DNA of 64,000 nt from Diogma glabrata (Eukaryota > Arthropoda > Insecta > Diptera > Cylindrotomidae), in assembly GCA_963693315.1 (NCBI GenBank), contig OY856188.1:189121604-189185603 (forward strand). The letters are read 5' to 3'. This document shows, one piece after another, positions 34,301-47,833 of this stretch (positions within the stretch are counted from its first letter, which is position 1; every line of letters starts with the position of its first letter). The translations under genes and the position numbers were made by a program. The notes beneath the pieces are model-generated. The model was not told where the DNA came from. It made no database searches and worked only from the letters and a program-made list of their open reading frames with translations.

Positions 34301-35594
34301 ACACACTTGACAACATTTTTTTTGACAAAATTTTAATGCCATAATTCTGAATAATAATAAAAAAATTTCATGTCATATAAATAATGAATTTTTTTTTTTC
34401 CAAAAAATTGGGTAAAAATAATAAATAAAAATCTTTCTTTTGACACACTTGACAACATTTTTTTGACAAACTTATAATGCAATAATCTAGTTTTTGATCT
34501 CACATACCAATTCCTACCATCAAGATTTCTCCAAATTTAATGTTCCTAATCGTAATCACTTCAAAATTGAAATGAACGTTTTTTAAGCAAAAAATATGAA
34601 AATTTGATATTTTTGACACACATAATGATTTTTTGATACACTTCCGGTACAGTTACCGAACACAGCGTCCTTTCGGACCTGTCCCTTGAGTATGGCTATT
34701 TTTAGAAAAAAAAAATTTGAAATCCTTTCAGCGGTTTTCTAGATTTCGTAGATAATGACGGACGGACGGCCGGACGTCAAAAAAATGTTGTTAAGTGTAT
34801 CAAAAGAAAGATTTCTATTTATTTTTTTATATGTGTTAGTGTGGTTTTCCATATTATTCACTATTTGTGTGCTTTTGTCTCGTTTGAATTAAAATGCAAT
34901 ATCTAAAAATATACTTTTTACTGTTTATTTACCCAATTTTCTGGAAAAAAATAAAATTAATTATTTGTTTGATATGAAATTTTATTATTATTATTGAGAA
35001 TTATGACATTATAAGTCTGTCAAAATAATGTTGTCAAGTGTGTCAAAAGAAAGATTTTTATTTACTTTTTCACCCAATTTTTTGAAAAAAAAAAATAAAA
35101 TTAATAATTTGTATGACATGAAATTTTATTATTATTATAGAGAATTATGGCATTATAAGTTTTTCAAAAAAATAATGTCAATTGTGTCAAAAAATGATTT
35201 CCTTAATTTTTTCAGCCAATTTTTTGGAAAAAAAATGTTGCTGTTTTATGACGTAAATGTAATTTTACATGAAATTGGACATGGAAATTTTTGAATTTGT
35301 TATAGTTTTCGAAATATTTTTGGAATTTTAAAAAAAGTTTGTGTTGTTGATTTTGTAATGTAGTATTTGTTTCATTTATTGTATCGTTCGATCTTTTTTT
35401 AATTAATTCACGGGGTTAATTTTTACTGAAACACGTTTACTCTTCTTGGAGACATTTAATATTCTTTATATTTCGGTCATTTTATTTGACCGTTTTCAAA
35501 AGCTGAAAAATTATATTTACAGAATTAATATATATTATATGAAAACATTGTTTTAAAATTTGTTAAGTCTTACATTTATAAATGAGATATATTA

Positions 35595-35595
<1 letters not shown>

Positions 35596-35687
<92 letters not shown>
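35596..35687. repeat. (AT)n microsatellite, about 90 bp
   Basis: An almost pure AT dinucleotide run inside the giant inverted-repeat element. Length is likely polymorphic. Confidence 0.95.
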
Positions 35688-35690
<3 letters not shown>

Positions 35691-37026
35691 TTTATGAGAT
35701 GTAATACATCTCTATCCTCTCTAACAGCCTTTGTTCCGGTGGAAAACTAAACATTGCACTTAATTAATGACTAACACAATTTTTAAAAGATAATAAATTA
35801 GGACAAAACAATTTTTTTAAAAACTCACAACCAAATTAAAATTATTCTAAAAAACTTCTTTAATTGACAGACTAAAAGGAATATAATTTTAAAAATTTTA
35901 AAATTTTAAAATAAATTAAATTAAGTTGTTGATTTTTTAATAATTTTTGCAATATTTTTCGAATTTTCAAAAAAGTTTTAATATTTGATTTTGTAAGAAT
36001 TTTTGGAATTTTGAAAAATTTTAAATTTTTGATTTTATTATAATTTTTGGAATTTTGAAAAAAGTTTCAATTTTTGATTTTGTAATGATTTTTGCAATAT
36101 TTTTAGAAGTTTGTAAAAGTGGAATATTATTGGAATTTAGAAAAAGTTTAAATATTTGATTTTATTCTAATTTTTGGAATATTTTTGGAATTTTGAAAAA
36201 AGTTTGATTTTATTTAATTTTAACAATATTTTTGGAATTTTGAAAGAAATATGAATTTGTGATTTTGTAATATTTTCCCGAAACGCTAAATGGAGTGGTT
36301 TTTGAGTAGTTTGCTGAGTGTATCATCTTTTCACTAAATTATGTTAATTTATGATCTGTTATAATTTTCCGGCAACGTATTGATGTTTCTTGTTAGTTTT
36401 GTAATAAATTTCTAAACAGAGATAAAACAAATACTTGTACTTTAACAAAGAGTTATATTTGATATGCATCGCTGCCCAAAACTAAAAACCATGTCCTCAT
36501 AAAAGTTTTTTTTTCGAAAACTATATCAAAATCCTTAACCCAGACCGAAGTCTTGATATCTCAGAGCTGTGAGATTTCAGCCCCTCCATATTTTCAATTA
36601 TAAAATATGGAGGGGCTGAAGTCTCACAGCTGATGGGTAAAAAATAAATAAAAATCTTTCTTTTGACACACTCGTGTTCCTACTCGTAATCACTTAAAAT
36701 GAACGTTTTTTAAGCAAAAAATATGCAAATTTCCTTGTTTTGACACACTTGACGATTTTTTTGACACACTTCCGTACAGTTATCGAACACATCGTCCTTT
36801 CAGCTCTTCCCATTGAGTAAACTAATTTTTAGAAAAAAAAACATCTTGAAATCCGTCCAGTGGTTTTCTAGATTTTGTAGGTTGTGACGCCAGACGACAG
36901 ACAGACATACATTTTTTTTGCTTCTGTAGAATCAGTAGGTCCTAAAATGTCGAGAAATGCCACAAAAAGTGGGGGTAAGAATTTCTCTTTTAGCTCATGA
37001 ATGTAATACTTAGGTCTTTCAGACCG

Positions 37027-37428
37027 AAGTAAAACTAACACACTGTTATTAAAAATCTATCACAATAATTTTTTGAGTATATATCGGCAAATATTATTTG
37101 AAATTATTTTCATGATTTTTACGTATATTGAAAGATTTTTGCTTAATGGTTTTGAATTTAAGTTGATGAGAGATATTCATTAATAAAATGACCCATTTTT
37201 TTCAGTGTAACTCTCAATAAATTTATGAATTAATTTAAATTATTGAAAAGAACATAATATCCTTTATTTTTGTTTTGGTATTTTTCTTTGTTTTAAACAT
37301 TTTGTTGCATTCCATTGTCTGACAACAACAAACACCGCACAACAACACAAAAACAACAGGAAAACTGTATCAACAACTCAAATCCACATAAAATATTTGT
37401 CCAGTCGGAAAACTTTTCGCATCTTGGA
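37027..37428. other. Unassigned AT-rich spacer
   Basis: No gene or repeat boundary recognised, apart from an A/C-rich ACAACAACAAACACCGC tract at 37323-37370. Confidence 0.4.
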
Positions 37429-37850
37429 GGATGGAGATGATCCGATTGAAGAGCAGATGGGAGTTGATTGTTGTATTAGTTCGTTTCTAGTATTAAGGAT
37501 TCCATCCCTTGTTATCACGCATTCATCACTAAACAAAGTTTTTCTTATAAAATCTTGGTCTGCTTGTAGTTGCTCTACAAACTCATAGCAAAAGTTAAGA
37601 CGCCGATGAAAATATTCTACCGAGAGATGTTGTACACTTGTTCTATGATATGGATGGAGTCTATGAAATTTTGAAATGCGATTAACCGTCGATTTTGATA
37701 TTCCAGTTTCAAAACTACGTCAACGTTTCTATTGTTTGCGAAGATGTTTCTACCATGATGATTTAGAGGATTGAAGCTCCCATTTTCATATAATCTGTTA
37801 ACTACTCTTTGGATTGTCCGATATGAGGGATGTCTTCTGTTCAAGGATAT
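37429..37850 (-). pseudogene. Tc1/mariner-like (IS630 superfamily) transposase fragment
   Basis: The minus strand at 37844-37740 encodes HPSYRTIQRVVNRLYENGSF, a helix-turn-helix block like the DUF4817 domain that precedes DDE_3 catalytic cores in insect transposons. After a frame change, 37610-37430 reads LNFCYEFVEQLQADQDFIRK and LFSDECVITRDG, in which FSDE supplies the first catalytic Asp. The remaining catalytic half is missing. Near 38430 on the plus strand GGGACACCCTGTATA resembles ends found on such elements, but I see no partner. Confidence 0.65.
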
Positions 37851-38439
37851 GTATTAATATCTAATATTTTTTATTTGGATACACAAACCTGATTGGAAAC
37901 CTTTCTGCGTAAAGGTGGTTTAGTTGGTCCTTTATTCGCTGTATCGTTTATACTGAAAGCTTATTTTAAAGTAGTACTTTCTTGAAACTAACAAAGAAAG
38001 GCACTTTAATTTTAAGAGCACAAGATGGTCTTGAAATTTTTGGTTTTAACCAAAGTATCCTTCAAGTTGACATTTCAAGGAACAAAAAGTTATGACGTAT
38101 ATCACCGTTTTTGAAACAATGGAATGCAAAGTATTATTTTTTTTAAATTTTAACTAAAAATTGGCATTCCTTTACAAAGGAATAGCGTCAAAAGCAATCT
38201 TTGTCCAATGTTCACCCGTTTTAATACACAAACTTGTGAATCAAATAAAAAAAACCGCGACCTCTTAGCTTCTTCGCTATTGAATTTAGAGGTATTTTAA
38301 TTTGATAAGATAAAAAAACAAAACAAACCGTTTTCCGCGAAACGAAAGAACTATTCGCGAAATGCTTGAACAAAAGTTGTTAGCGCTATTCCAAGGTATC
38401 CCCAGTTAACCGATGGGACAACTTTCGTGGGACACCCTG
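37851..38439. other. Unassigned spacer
   Basis: Non-coding on both strands as far as I can see. It ends with TGGGACACCCTGTATA near 38430, a word often found at the tips of insect Tc1/mariner-type elements. Confidence 0.4.
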
Positions 38440-39458
38440 TATACTGTTCATTTTATTGAAACCGTTCACCAATATATTGTACCAAACGGTTCTGGATCTT
38501 CATCAAAATTATTGCTTTCAACAATAGGACGACCTTCTTCAATGTATTCTGTTCTTTTTGCTTCATTATAATTCAGGCATACATTATGAAGCAACATGCG
38601 ATAATTGTTGAAGGAATCCAGTCAGTACGGTTCATATCCAGATCTTTTAAAGGGCTGAATTTTCCAAATAGTAGAGAAACTATTTTCAACAATTACTCGG
38701 ATAGAGGCATGTATTTGAAAGCAATTTGTGTATTTGTTAACTCCCGTCTGCGCATAAATGGTGTGATACACCAGCTTAAACAAGAATACGCTTTGTCTCC
38801 TAAATTATACTCACCATTTAGAAAGTATTCATTTGGATTTGCTTGACTCCTTCGATAAATTTCACTGTTCTGAAACACTCGAATAACTGGAACAGAACTT
38901 GTGCAACCAGTGTAGCAATCAATAAAACTCAACGTCATCGTAATCGTCATCGATGTAAAACATGTATGATTTGGTTATGCTCTTGATTAAGATTTTGGTG
39001 CTTTTATTTGAACATATAGGTTCCATCAATAATTCCTAATAAATTGTTAAAAGAAGACGTCGAAGGAAACCTAGCTTTTGTTCTAAAATGACCGCACCGG
39101 AAGGTCATTTAATATGTTTCGGAGCAATTTTATTTAGAGCATTTATCACTCGAACAAAACACTGAGACAAAATTGTTTTTCGTTAAATCAAGTCGTTTAC
39201 AAACTGATCTGAAAAATTAAAGTAAGTTAAAACATATTGTACCTGAAAAAATTTCCTGTATGAATCTGGTGTGACCAAAAGCCAGACAACGGCAAGAAGT
39301 TGTCTTTCTATGCTAATTTGTTTATGGCCAAGTACTTTTTCTTGCCAATGTTCAGTTACATCTCGTAAAATTAACTCAAAAGCAACTCTCGTAAGACGAA
39401 AGTTTTCCTCAAATTGTAATTCAGAATATCCATCTACAACCGTATGAACATTGAGCAT
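38440..39458 (-). pseudogene. PIF/Harbinger transposase pseudogene (HARBI1-like)
   Basis: The minus strand from 39458 gives an N-terminal block FEENFRLTRVAFELILRDVT and SIERQLLAVVWLLVTPDSYR. Then LLGIIDGTYM near 39030 carries the first catalytic Asp. After stops and a frame change, FIDCYTGCTSSVPVIRVFQN (38920), IYRRS and YNLGDKAYSCLSW (second Asp) follow, then the C-terminal MLLHNVCLNYNE tail near 38590. The domain order fits the family (usual length about 350 aa), but stops after IDGTYMFK and elsewhere inactivate it. The plus-strand frame at 38586-38846 is a shadow. Confidence 0.8.
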
Positions 39459-40025
39459 AATTTTTATTCCCTATAACATTATAACGATTAGGTTTTAAAG
39501 TTGTTAAGGCGGTCAGAATCAATTAGTCGCCTGAATTCAATAAATCTCTATGTTCGGAATCGTCGTCTAAAAAGTCTATGCTAGCTGCATACCATTTAAA
39601 TTTATAACAGATACATTTAAAATAAATATTTAAATAAAAATACATACTTTAATTTTCCATTTGAATGGTAATTCTGTTTTGCGGGAAAAAAAATCGATCA
39701 AAGATAACTGAGTGAAAGTTGAATAAAAAGCGAAGTATAAAATATAATATACATTTAGGCAAACCATTAGGAAAATTAAAATTATTAATTAAGAAAACTA
39801 AATTAAATTTTAAAATTTCGGCTCCGAGGAGCATTAGTACTTCTTAATGGCCTTCTCCTGGCAAAATTTCAGACTCCTGTGTGCTACAGATTTCGCTGGA
39901 GAGCGCAAGCAGACAGACAAACACTTTATTTTATTATTATAGATATTAACATTACTTTTTTAAAGGAAGTACTTCCTCTGAAGAAATAAAAATACATGTT
40001 ATAAAGAAAAACTGAAAAAAACTTT
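39459..40025. other. Unassigned spacer between Harbinger pseudogene and Jockey 3' end
   Basis: AT-rich. It holds a less AT-rich block at 39836-39940 ending in CAGACAGACAAACACTTTA, reminiscent of short dispersed repeats. No gene is recognised. Confidence 0.4.
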
Positions 40026-40530
40026 AATCTTTTTTTTATTTATTTATTTTATTTAGTACTATAATAATATTTACAAAGAGTTATTATTTCTGAGATCTGC
40101 TTAATACTGTGAAGCATAACATCAGATGATTGGCATGAATTATATTGCTAAAAAATTTTTTTATAGTGCTGTTACAACAATATGTTTTCTACTAGATTAC
40201 ATTAAACCTAACTTAAACTAACCTATTACTATAGTTTCTTATACTTAACTATAAGTTATAGTTAAGATAATTAAAATGCATATAAGAATTATATAAGGCA
40301 TAATTAATAATATTTATTTATTAAGCGGCTAGACCTCTAACGATAGCATTTTCATGATTGTTATTAAGTTTTGATAAATATTTATTATTTAATTCTATTG
40401 CATATTCAGCTATTTGCTTAATTTTAGTTATTTTGTGTAATTGGAAAGTGCGGTATCGCCTTGGGACTTTTAGAATTAACTTTAAGTATTTGTTTTGTAA
40501 TACTTGTAATTTTTGTTTGTGTGTGAGTGC

Positions 40531-42129
40531 TTATTGCCACCAAATAGGGCTTCCATACATAATAATAGGTCTAACAATTGCTTTGTAAATCAACAGCTTA
40601 TTTTCAAAATTAAGACCACTTTTCTTATTGAGTAATGGATATAGGGTAAAAAATATTTTGTTACATTTTTCCACAACATTAGAAATGTGAGTTTTAAATG
40701 TTAATTTTTGGTCTAAATGAATCCCCAGATATTTTACTGAAGTAGCCCAGTTGATTGGAATACCATCAATCACTATGTTGCTCTGAGGCAGTTTTCGAGG
40801 TGCTCTACATCTGGAAAAATATATAGCTTGGCATTTTGAGTTGTTTATTAATAATTTCCATTTTTTGAAATAATTATTTAGTTTATTTAAATACCCATTT
40901 AGATTTGCGATTATCACAGCTGCTAGCTCATCACTTGAAAAAATAGCAGTATCGTCAGCAAATAAAGCTAGTTGACAATTGTCATCTTTAGGGATATCGT
41001 TTAAATAGAGATTGAATAAAATTGGTCCTAAAATGGATCCTTGTGGAACACCGGAAGTTACACTGCATAAATCAGATCGTTGATTATTTATTTGTACATA
41101 CAAATTTCGATCAGATAAATAAGATTTCAAAATTTTGATTATGTAGAATGGAAACTAATTGATTAATTAGTTAATTATCAATTAGATTAATTTGGAAATA
41201 AGTCCATCAGGCCAAACTGTATCAAATGCGTTTTGCAAGTCAATTAGAAACATGCCAGTTGAAAGCATTCTAGTTCTTTTGTTTTTTACAAACCTCACTA
41301 TTCTGTCAATCTGTTGAACTGTAGAGTGCGCATGTCGAAATCCGAATTGCTCATCAATAATTATTTTATGCTCTTCAACTATATCAAGAATACGATCCTT
41401 TATGCAATACTCAAATATTTTAGACAAGGTGCACAAGAGGCTGATAGGACGGTAATTGTTAGCAACAGTTGGGTCTTTGCCCGGTTTTAAAATTGGCAAA
41501 ACTTTTGCAGTTTTCCATATCGTAGGAAAATATGAAAGTTCTAAACATCTGTTGAATAAACATTTAAGACACTCTATAGCACGTTTAGGTAAGTTTTTCA
41601 ATAAAACATTTTGAATATTATCAATCCCTGGAGATTTAAAGGGTCTTACATGGGTAACAACACTAGCAATCTCCTCAAATGAAATTCCCCTATCTATTGT
41701 GAACTCCTCAATCGTGTCTATATCATCTACTGCATTTTTAATACTTTTATCAAATTCCGAGACGCTTGTATTCATTAAGAATGACGATTTGAAGCAGTTA
41801 CTAATAAGATTACATTTATCTTTGCTATTAAAAATTAGACTATTTGAAGCTGTGTCTTTGAATGGAGGAATAGGCATTCGTTTAGATTTTAAATTTTTTG
41901 GAACTTTCCAAAAGGATTTTGAACCTTTGGAGAGCATTTTTAACTGTGTATTCCATTTAACATTAAGCAACTTATAGATATTTGAATTTATGGTCAAATT
42001 TAAATCTTTAACTATTTGTTTTAAAAACGGATATCTGTACCTTTGTCATTGACGTCTTCTCGAGTTGCGTAATCTAATAAGACCTAACGTATAGTCATCT
42101 AGAATTAATTTGTCATTAAATGTAATGGG
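40531..42129 (-). pseudogene. Jockey ORF2, reverse transcriptase part
   Basis: From the BEL junction at 42129 the frame runs TFNDKLILDDYTLGLIRLRN, hits a TGA at about 42046, then continues to 41182. It includes SFWKVPKNLK, RPFKSPGIDNIQN, NNYRPISLLCTLSKIFE and MFLIDLQNAFDTVWPDGL (motif A). A 30-nt AT palindromic insertion with stop codons interrupts the frame near 41147-41176. The next part (41130-40531) holds TSGVPQGSILGPILFNLYLND (motif B), LALFADDTAIFS (motif C) and VKYLGIHLDQKL, ending in the thumb region SPIWWQ. Catalytic Asp residues are intact; the breaks are the TGA, the 30-nt insert and the BEL insertion. Confidence 0.88.
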
Positions 42130-42487
42130 TGTTGAAATGCTGATTTGTCTCTTTGATTTAAATGAAAAAATTGTTGATTTAAACTTTATAAGCAAAATTA
42201 TTTTATTGAAATTTTTAGTTACAGAAATAATGTTTCCCTTGTGCAGGTGCAAACGTTAATAATAAAAACAAGTATTTTTTTTATAACGAAGGCGGAAGAA
42301 GAATATAATAAAAAAAAAAAATAAAAAGAGAAAGACGGAAACTCAATATGATCTACAGTAGAATATTAAGTGTTGCCATATTAATATTTTTGCTATTTGT
42401 TAAACAAAAAATAATAAAAATATTTCAATTCAAAATTTAAATATGAAAAACAAAAATATTAATTAAAATGTTTCTTAAAACTAAACA
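42130..42487 (-). repeat. 3' LTR of the BEL/Pao element
   Basis: 358 bp, TG...CA ends, the downstream copy in the element's orientation. A purine-rich AGGTGGCCGGAA lies just inside it and may serve as the polypurine tract. Confidence 0.92.
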
Positions 42488-42544
42488 TTCCGGCCACCTT
42501 GGATACTGTTGCTTCCAAAACAGTTGGAAAGAAATGCCTATTTC

Positions 42545-45500
42545 TTAGGAATCCATTGGTAAAGGACAAAGTTTGTTGACAGCTCGTTTTATTAGTCCTT
42601 GTGAAGTTTTTACTGTGGTGACTCGTATAACATTATCTGCACCTGGATGAAGTTCTACTATACGACCCAAGCTCCATTTGAGTGGTGGTAAGTTATCATT
42701 CATAATGAGCACTATAGTATCAATATCAATCGAAACCTTGGTTGAAGTATGTTTTGGACGTTGCTGAAGTTGTTGCAAATATTCTCTTGACCAACGTTGC
42801 CAAAAATGTTGGAAAAGTTGTTGCACTCGTTGCCATCTTGAAAGTCGATTAACCTTTAAATGTGTTAAATCAGGTTCAGGTATTGATTGCAAATTATCCC
42901 CGGTTAAAAAATGTCCTGGAGTTAGAACATTGAGATCATTTGGATCATTAGATATTGCGGTAATTGGCCTTGAATTGAGGCAAGATTCCACTTGGTGTAT
43001 CATTGTGTTGAATTCTTCGTATGTGAGATAAGCATCGGATGTTATTCGTTTTATATGAAATTTAGCTGATTTTACCGCGGCTTCCCATAAACCACCAAAG
43101 TGTGGTGATCTAGGAGGTATAAAGTGCCACTGAATGCCTTGATCAGATAATGTGTTAAAGATAGAGTCTTGTGTTTCCTTCGATGAGAAATGTTTTTTAA
43201 AATTTAAAAATTCATTCTTTGCTCCCACAAAATTAGTTGCATTATCGGAAAATATATGAGCGCATTTTCCACGTCTTGATATAAATCTTTTTAATGCACC
43301 AACAAAGGCTTCTGTTGTTAAATTCCCAACCAACTCCATGTGAATAGCCTTAGTGGCAAAACATATAAAAATGGCTATATATGATTTTATAGCAGTGCTT
43401 CCTCGTTTTTGCGATGGTCTAATTAGAAATGGCCCACAAAATCAATACCGGTACTAGAAAATGGCCTGCTGGGTTGTATCCTTTGTAACGGTAAATTTCC
43501 CATTAATTGGCTAATATTTTTTGGCTTTGTTCTAAAGCATTTAATGCAGCTGTGTAATGTTTTTCTTACTAAATTTCGTCCTCTTATTGGCCAGTATTGT
43601 AGCCTTAAATTAGTGAGAAGAGCTTGTTGGCCGCAATGAAGGTTGGTTTCATGAAAATAATGTGATATAAGATCAGCTAATTTACCTGTTGGTAGTAAAA
43701 TCTGATGCTTCTGATTAAACGGAATGTTTGAATTATGTAATCGCCCACCGACTCTCAATAATTTATCTTTATCTAAAAATGGATGGAGTGACACAATTTT
43801 GCTTTTGGGACTTAATTCTTGATTTAACTTTAATTTCTCAATTTCTGATTTGAATGAGGTTTTTTGTTCAATTTTTATTAATGTTTTTGTAGCACTTTCT
43901 AATTCTGATGGCAATAAACATCCAATTATTCGATTTACCTTTAATTTTTTGCAATTTTTTATAAATCTCAAACAGTATGCCATGACTCTACGTAATTTTT
44001 TAAAAGATGAAAATTTGTTTATTATTAGAATGTCAACTGTGGATAATAAAACTATTGTTGTTTTTTCTTCAATTTTGACATTTTTATCATATTCATTAGT
44101 GTTAGTTATTTGTGATTGAGGCCATTCATCTGATGTATGTGATAACCATAAGGGTCCATGCCACCATAGACTTGATGATTTTAATTTTTGTGGTGAACTT
44201 CCTCTCGATAAAATATCAGCGGGATTATCTTCTGAATTAATGTGATACCAGTTATTAATAGCTGTGCATTGTTGTATTGCAGAAACACGATTTGCAACAA
44301 ATCATTTCCATCTGGATGGTGAAGCTGAAATCCATGATAGAACAATTGTTGAATCTGACCAGAAATAAATTTGATGAAAATTAATATGCAGTGCTGGTTT
44401 TATTTTATTGTACAATTCTATTAGCAAATGTGCTGCACACAACTCAAGTCTTGGTATGGTAAGTTGTTTTAATGGTGCTACTCGTGACTTAGCACATAAC
44501 AGATGGACGGTAATTTTTCCATTTTCATTTAAACTTCTGACATAAAAACAAGTTCCATAAGCATTTTGTGATAAATCGCAAAAGCCATGTAATTCAAATT
44601 GACCTTCACAATTTGTTTCAATAAATCTGTTGACATGTATTTCATTTAAGCCTTTTAAATCTTTTGTGTAGTTTGACCATTTTGTGTAAATTTGTGTGGG
44701 AACACTTTCATCCCATTTTAAATTCAATTGCCATAGTTGTTGCATAATGATTTTTGCATTAACAATTACCGGTGAAACAATTCCAAGGGGATCAAATATG
44801 CGAGCGATGCTTGACAGTATAACTCGTTTTGTAATTGTTTGTGAATTACAATCTACATCGATATTATACGAAAAATGATCTTTTATTGGACTCCAAAACA
44901 GTCCAAGTGTTTTAACTACTCCATCATCATTGAATTGTAAAGCTTGTGAATTTTCTTGAAGTTCTTGTGGTATTTTTGATAAAAGTTGTTCTGAATTTGA
45001 ACACCATTTTCTTAATTCGAAACCAGAAGTATTTAATGCATCAATTAATTGTGATTGAAGAATTCGTGCATCTGATAATGAATGTGCTCCGGTCAAAACA
45101 TCGTCTACATAAAAATCATTGATGATTGCCGAATATGCTCTAGGAAAATTATGCCTTTCTTCTAGAGCAATTTGTTTTAAACATCTTATGGCTAAATAGG
45201 GTGCACAAGCAGTGCCATAAGTTACTGTGCATAACTTATATATTGAAATTGGATCATGCAAATTATCTCTCCAAATAATTTGTTGAAAATTTGTATCTTG
45301 AGAATCAACTATAATCTGCCGATACATTACATCACATATTTATATTTGCGGAACCTTAGCAATATGGAAAATAAATCCTGTTGGATAGTTGGTCCAACTA
45401 AAAGTGTGTTATTTAATGACACTCCAGAATCTGATTTGAAAGATGCGTCAAATACAACGCGCAGTTTTGTTGTTGTAGTGCTGGGTTTTATTACAGCATG

Positions 45501-47741
45501 GTGCGGCAAGTAATAATTTCTAAGTGCATAATCTTTTTTGTTAACCTTAATCATATGCTTAAGCTGTATATATTCTTTAATAAAATCAGTGTACATTGCT
45601 TTTAATTCTGGATTGTTTTTTAATTTATATTCTAAACAGTGAAATCTTTTTAATGCTCCAGAAAATGATTCGCCAAGTTGATTGATGTTATTTTTGAAAG
45701 GTAGTCTGACAATAAATCTACCATCAAGGTTGCGTTGGATGTTTTCTTCAAAATGTTTTTCACAATTGGTTTCTTCATTTGTGTAATATTTTTTGTGAGG
45801 AATATTTTCAATTTCCCAAAACTTTTCAATTTGTTGGTCAATTAAATTATTTTCTTCTTTTGTTAATAAATTGCATGAAGAAATGTGTGAAGTTTGTTCT
45901 TGATTGTCTAATATTTTGCCGGAAACTATCCATCCGAAGACAGTTTTTTGTAAAATTGGTAATTCATTTGACAGCTTGAGTTGACTAATGCATAAAGTTT
46001 CGAAAAATATTTCAGATCCCAACAGCATATCAATTTTGTTTGGAATATGGAAATCGGGATCTGCCAACTTAATTGAATCTGGTATTTTCCATGATTGGAT
46101 ATTTGATATGTGACAATTTGGAAGATCTTTAGTGATTTTATCAAGAACAAAAAAATTTAATTGTGATGTATATTTGTTGAATCTGGATTCTATTGTTGTG
46201 CACACAGAATATTTTATTTCAGATCGTGATTGATTAATGCCAATTATGGATGACAAAGTTTTATTTCTTTTTAAATTTAAAAACTGGCATAAGTTTTCGG
46301 AGATAAAATTTGATTGCGATCCACAATCTAATAAAACTCTACATGGATGACACATACCTGTATTATCATATAGATTAATGATTGCTGTGGCTAAAAGAAC
46401 TTGCGTATATGATTTATTTTGTGAATGACTGCAAACTTCTGCTGAATCCGCTGTTATATTTTTTGTATTTGATTTTATATCTGATGAAGTAGCTGATGAT
46501 GTTGGATGTGTTTGTTCTGATGATGTTTCTGCATTAAGTGACTGTGGTTCAAAATCTTTTTTGTTAAAATGTAATAATGTACTATGATTTCTGTTGCATC
46601 TTTTGCATGATGATGATTTACACTGATAATTTCGATGGTTTAGACTAAAACAATTTAAACACAATTTCAACTCTCTGCACTTATTAAATCTATCTAATGG
46701 TGGTAGCTTTAAAAACTTTTCACATCCAAATATAGGATGAGAATTATTACACAATGCACATCTGTTAAACTGTTCATTTTGAGATGTAAAGCAAGTTTTA
46801 TTTTGACGTTTAAAATTGTTTTCTTTTGCACTTGTGGATGGTAATGTACTGTTTTGTGTAAGCAAATTTAACATTTGACATCTCTGTTCAATAAATGTTT
46901 TCAAATTTTCCATTAATGGTATTGAATCACTTTTTGCTGAGTTCAAATTTTCCCACTCACGGCGTGTTACTGGATCTAGCTTTGATGAAACATGAAACAC
47001 TAAAATGGAATTCCAATGTTGGACTGGCTCGCCTAATTGTTCCAATATGCGAATATGTTTTGTTGCATCATCTATTAAATTTCTTAATGATATTGATGAT
47101 TCTTTAGTTATTGGTTGTATTTCTAGCAGCATTTTAATATGTTTTGTAATAACTAACTTTCTATTGTCATATCGTTCAAATAGCATACGGTAAGCGACGC
47201 TGTAATTAGCTGAAGTAATTTCGATGGAATTTATTACCTGTGCGGCTTCATTTGTAAGAGATGATCTCAAATAATGTAATTTTTGGTTCTCACTTAATTT
47301 TATATTTTGATGAATTAAAGAATTGTATGAATCTCTAAATGATAGCCAATTTTCTTGATTACCATCAAAACTTGGTAATTTAATTGTTGGAAGTTATATG
47401 GACTCCATTTTGTTGCTGTTGTTCAACAATTCATTTGATAATTTGGAATCTGTTTTTTTACGGTTATCTAATATATCTTGTGCAGAACTTAATGATGAAT
47501 AATACAATTCTTCAAATTCATTAACTTTGGCTGAGTTATCAACATCGTCTTCCAATACTTCTAAGCATGATTGTATTTCAAAAAACTCTGTCCACATGGA
47601 TTCCACTTTACTTATTCTCGTTATAATTTTATTATAATCATCACTATCAAATTTGAGAATAAATGAGTTGATTTTTTTTAATGATGAAATTATTAAATTT
47701 CGTTGTTTGAATAATTTTTTTTCGTCAGCCATTTTGTGCAA
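42545..47741 (-). pseudogene. BEL/Pao Gag-Pol polyprotein, broken
   Basis: Blocks in order on the minus strand: Gag of DUF1759 type (47741-46900); a zinc-knuckle region with CALCNNSHPIFGC and CLNCFSLNHRNYQC; an aspartic protease with LLDCGSQSNFIS; reverse transcriptase to 45327; YVDDVLTGAH (motif C); RNase H with FWSDSTIVLSWI (to 44302); an integrase zinc-binding domain (43983-43423); an integrase core; and a DUF5641-like tail (43339-42545). Breaks: in-frame TAA at 47394-47396; a small deletion at 45327 that removes the motif A segment with its catalytic Asp; an in-frame TGA at 44302; and a one-base shift near 43423. The copy cannot make active reverse transcriptase. Frames on the plus strand here are shadows. 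Confidence 0.9.
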
Positions 47742-47833
47742 ATGTTGAACTCACTTTTATATTAAAATAAATGTGGTTTTAAATTTAGTATTATTTTTTA
47801 TAAATGTATTTAGCTCGAAGGACCAAAATAATA

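Larger units (their letters stand above)
32135..37026. mobile_element. Giant inverted-repeat (foldback-like) element, about 4.9 kb
   Basis: The left end CGGTCTGAAAGACCTAAG (32135) and the right end CTTAGGTCTTTCAGACCG (to 37026) are perfect inverted copies, each itself a small hairpin. Homology continues inward for about 300-400 bp: TGTAATACTTA, CCCCCACTTTTTGGCATTTC, AGGACCTACTGATTCT and GAACGTTTTTT words. A third, inverted copy of the left arm lies at 34440-34775. A separate pair (33480-33730 against 36330-36600) shares TTGCCGGAAAATTATAA and CCTCATAAAAGTTTT. Between them are AT-rich minisatellites and an (AT)n tract. All open frames inside follow repeat periodicity and have no domain. It is non-coding and probably mobilised in trans, or a decayed composite. 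Confidence 0.75.

Noticed and set aside
32284..35294. Open frames rich in Phe and Lys in the giant inverted-repeat element
   Set aside because: Low complexity, follow the minisatellite period, no start context or family match.
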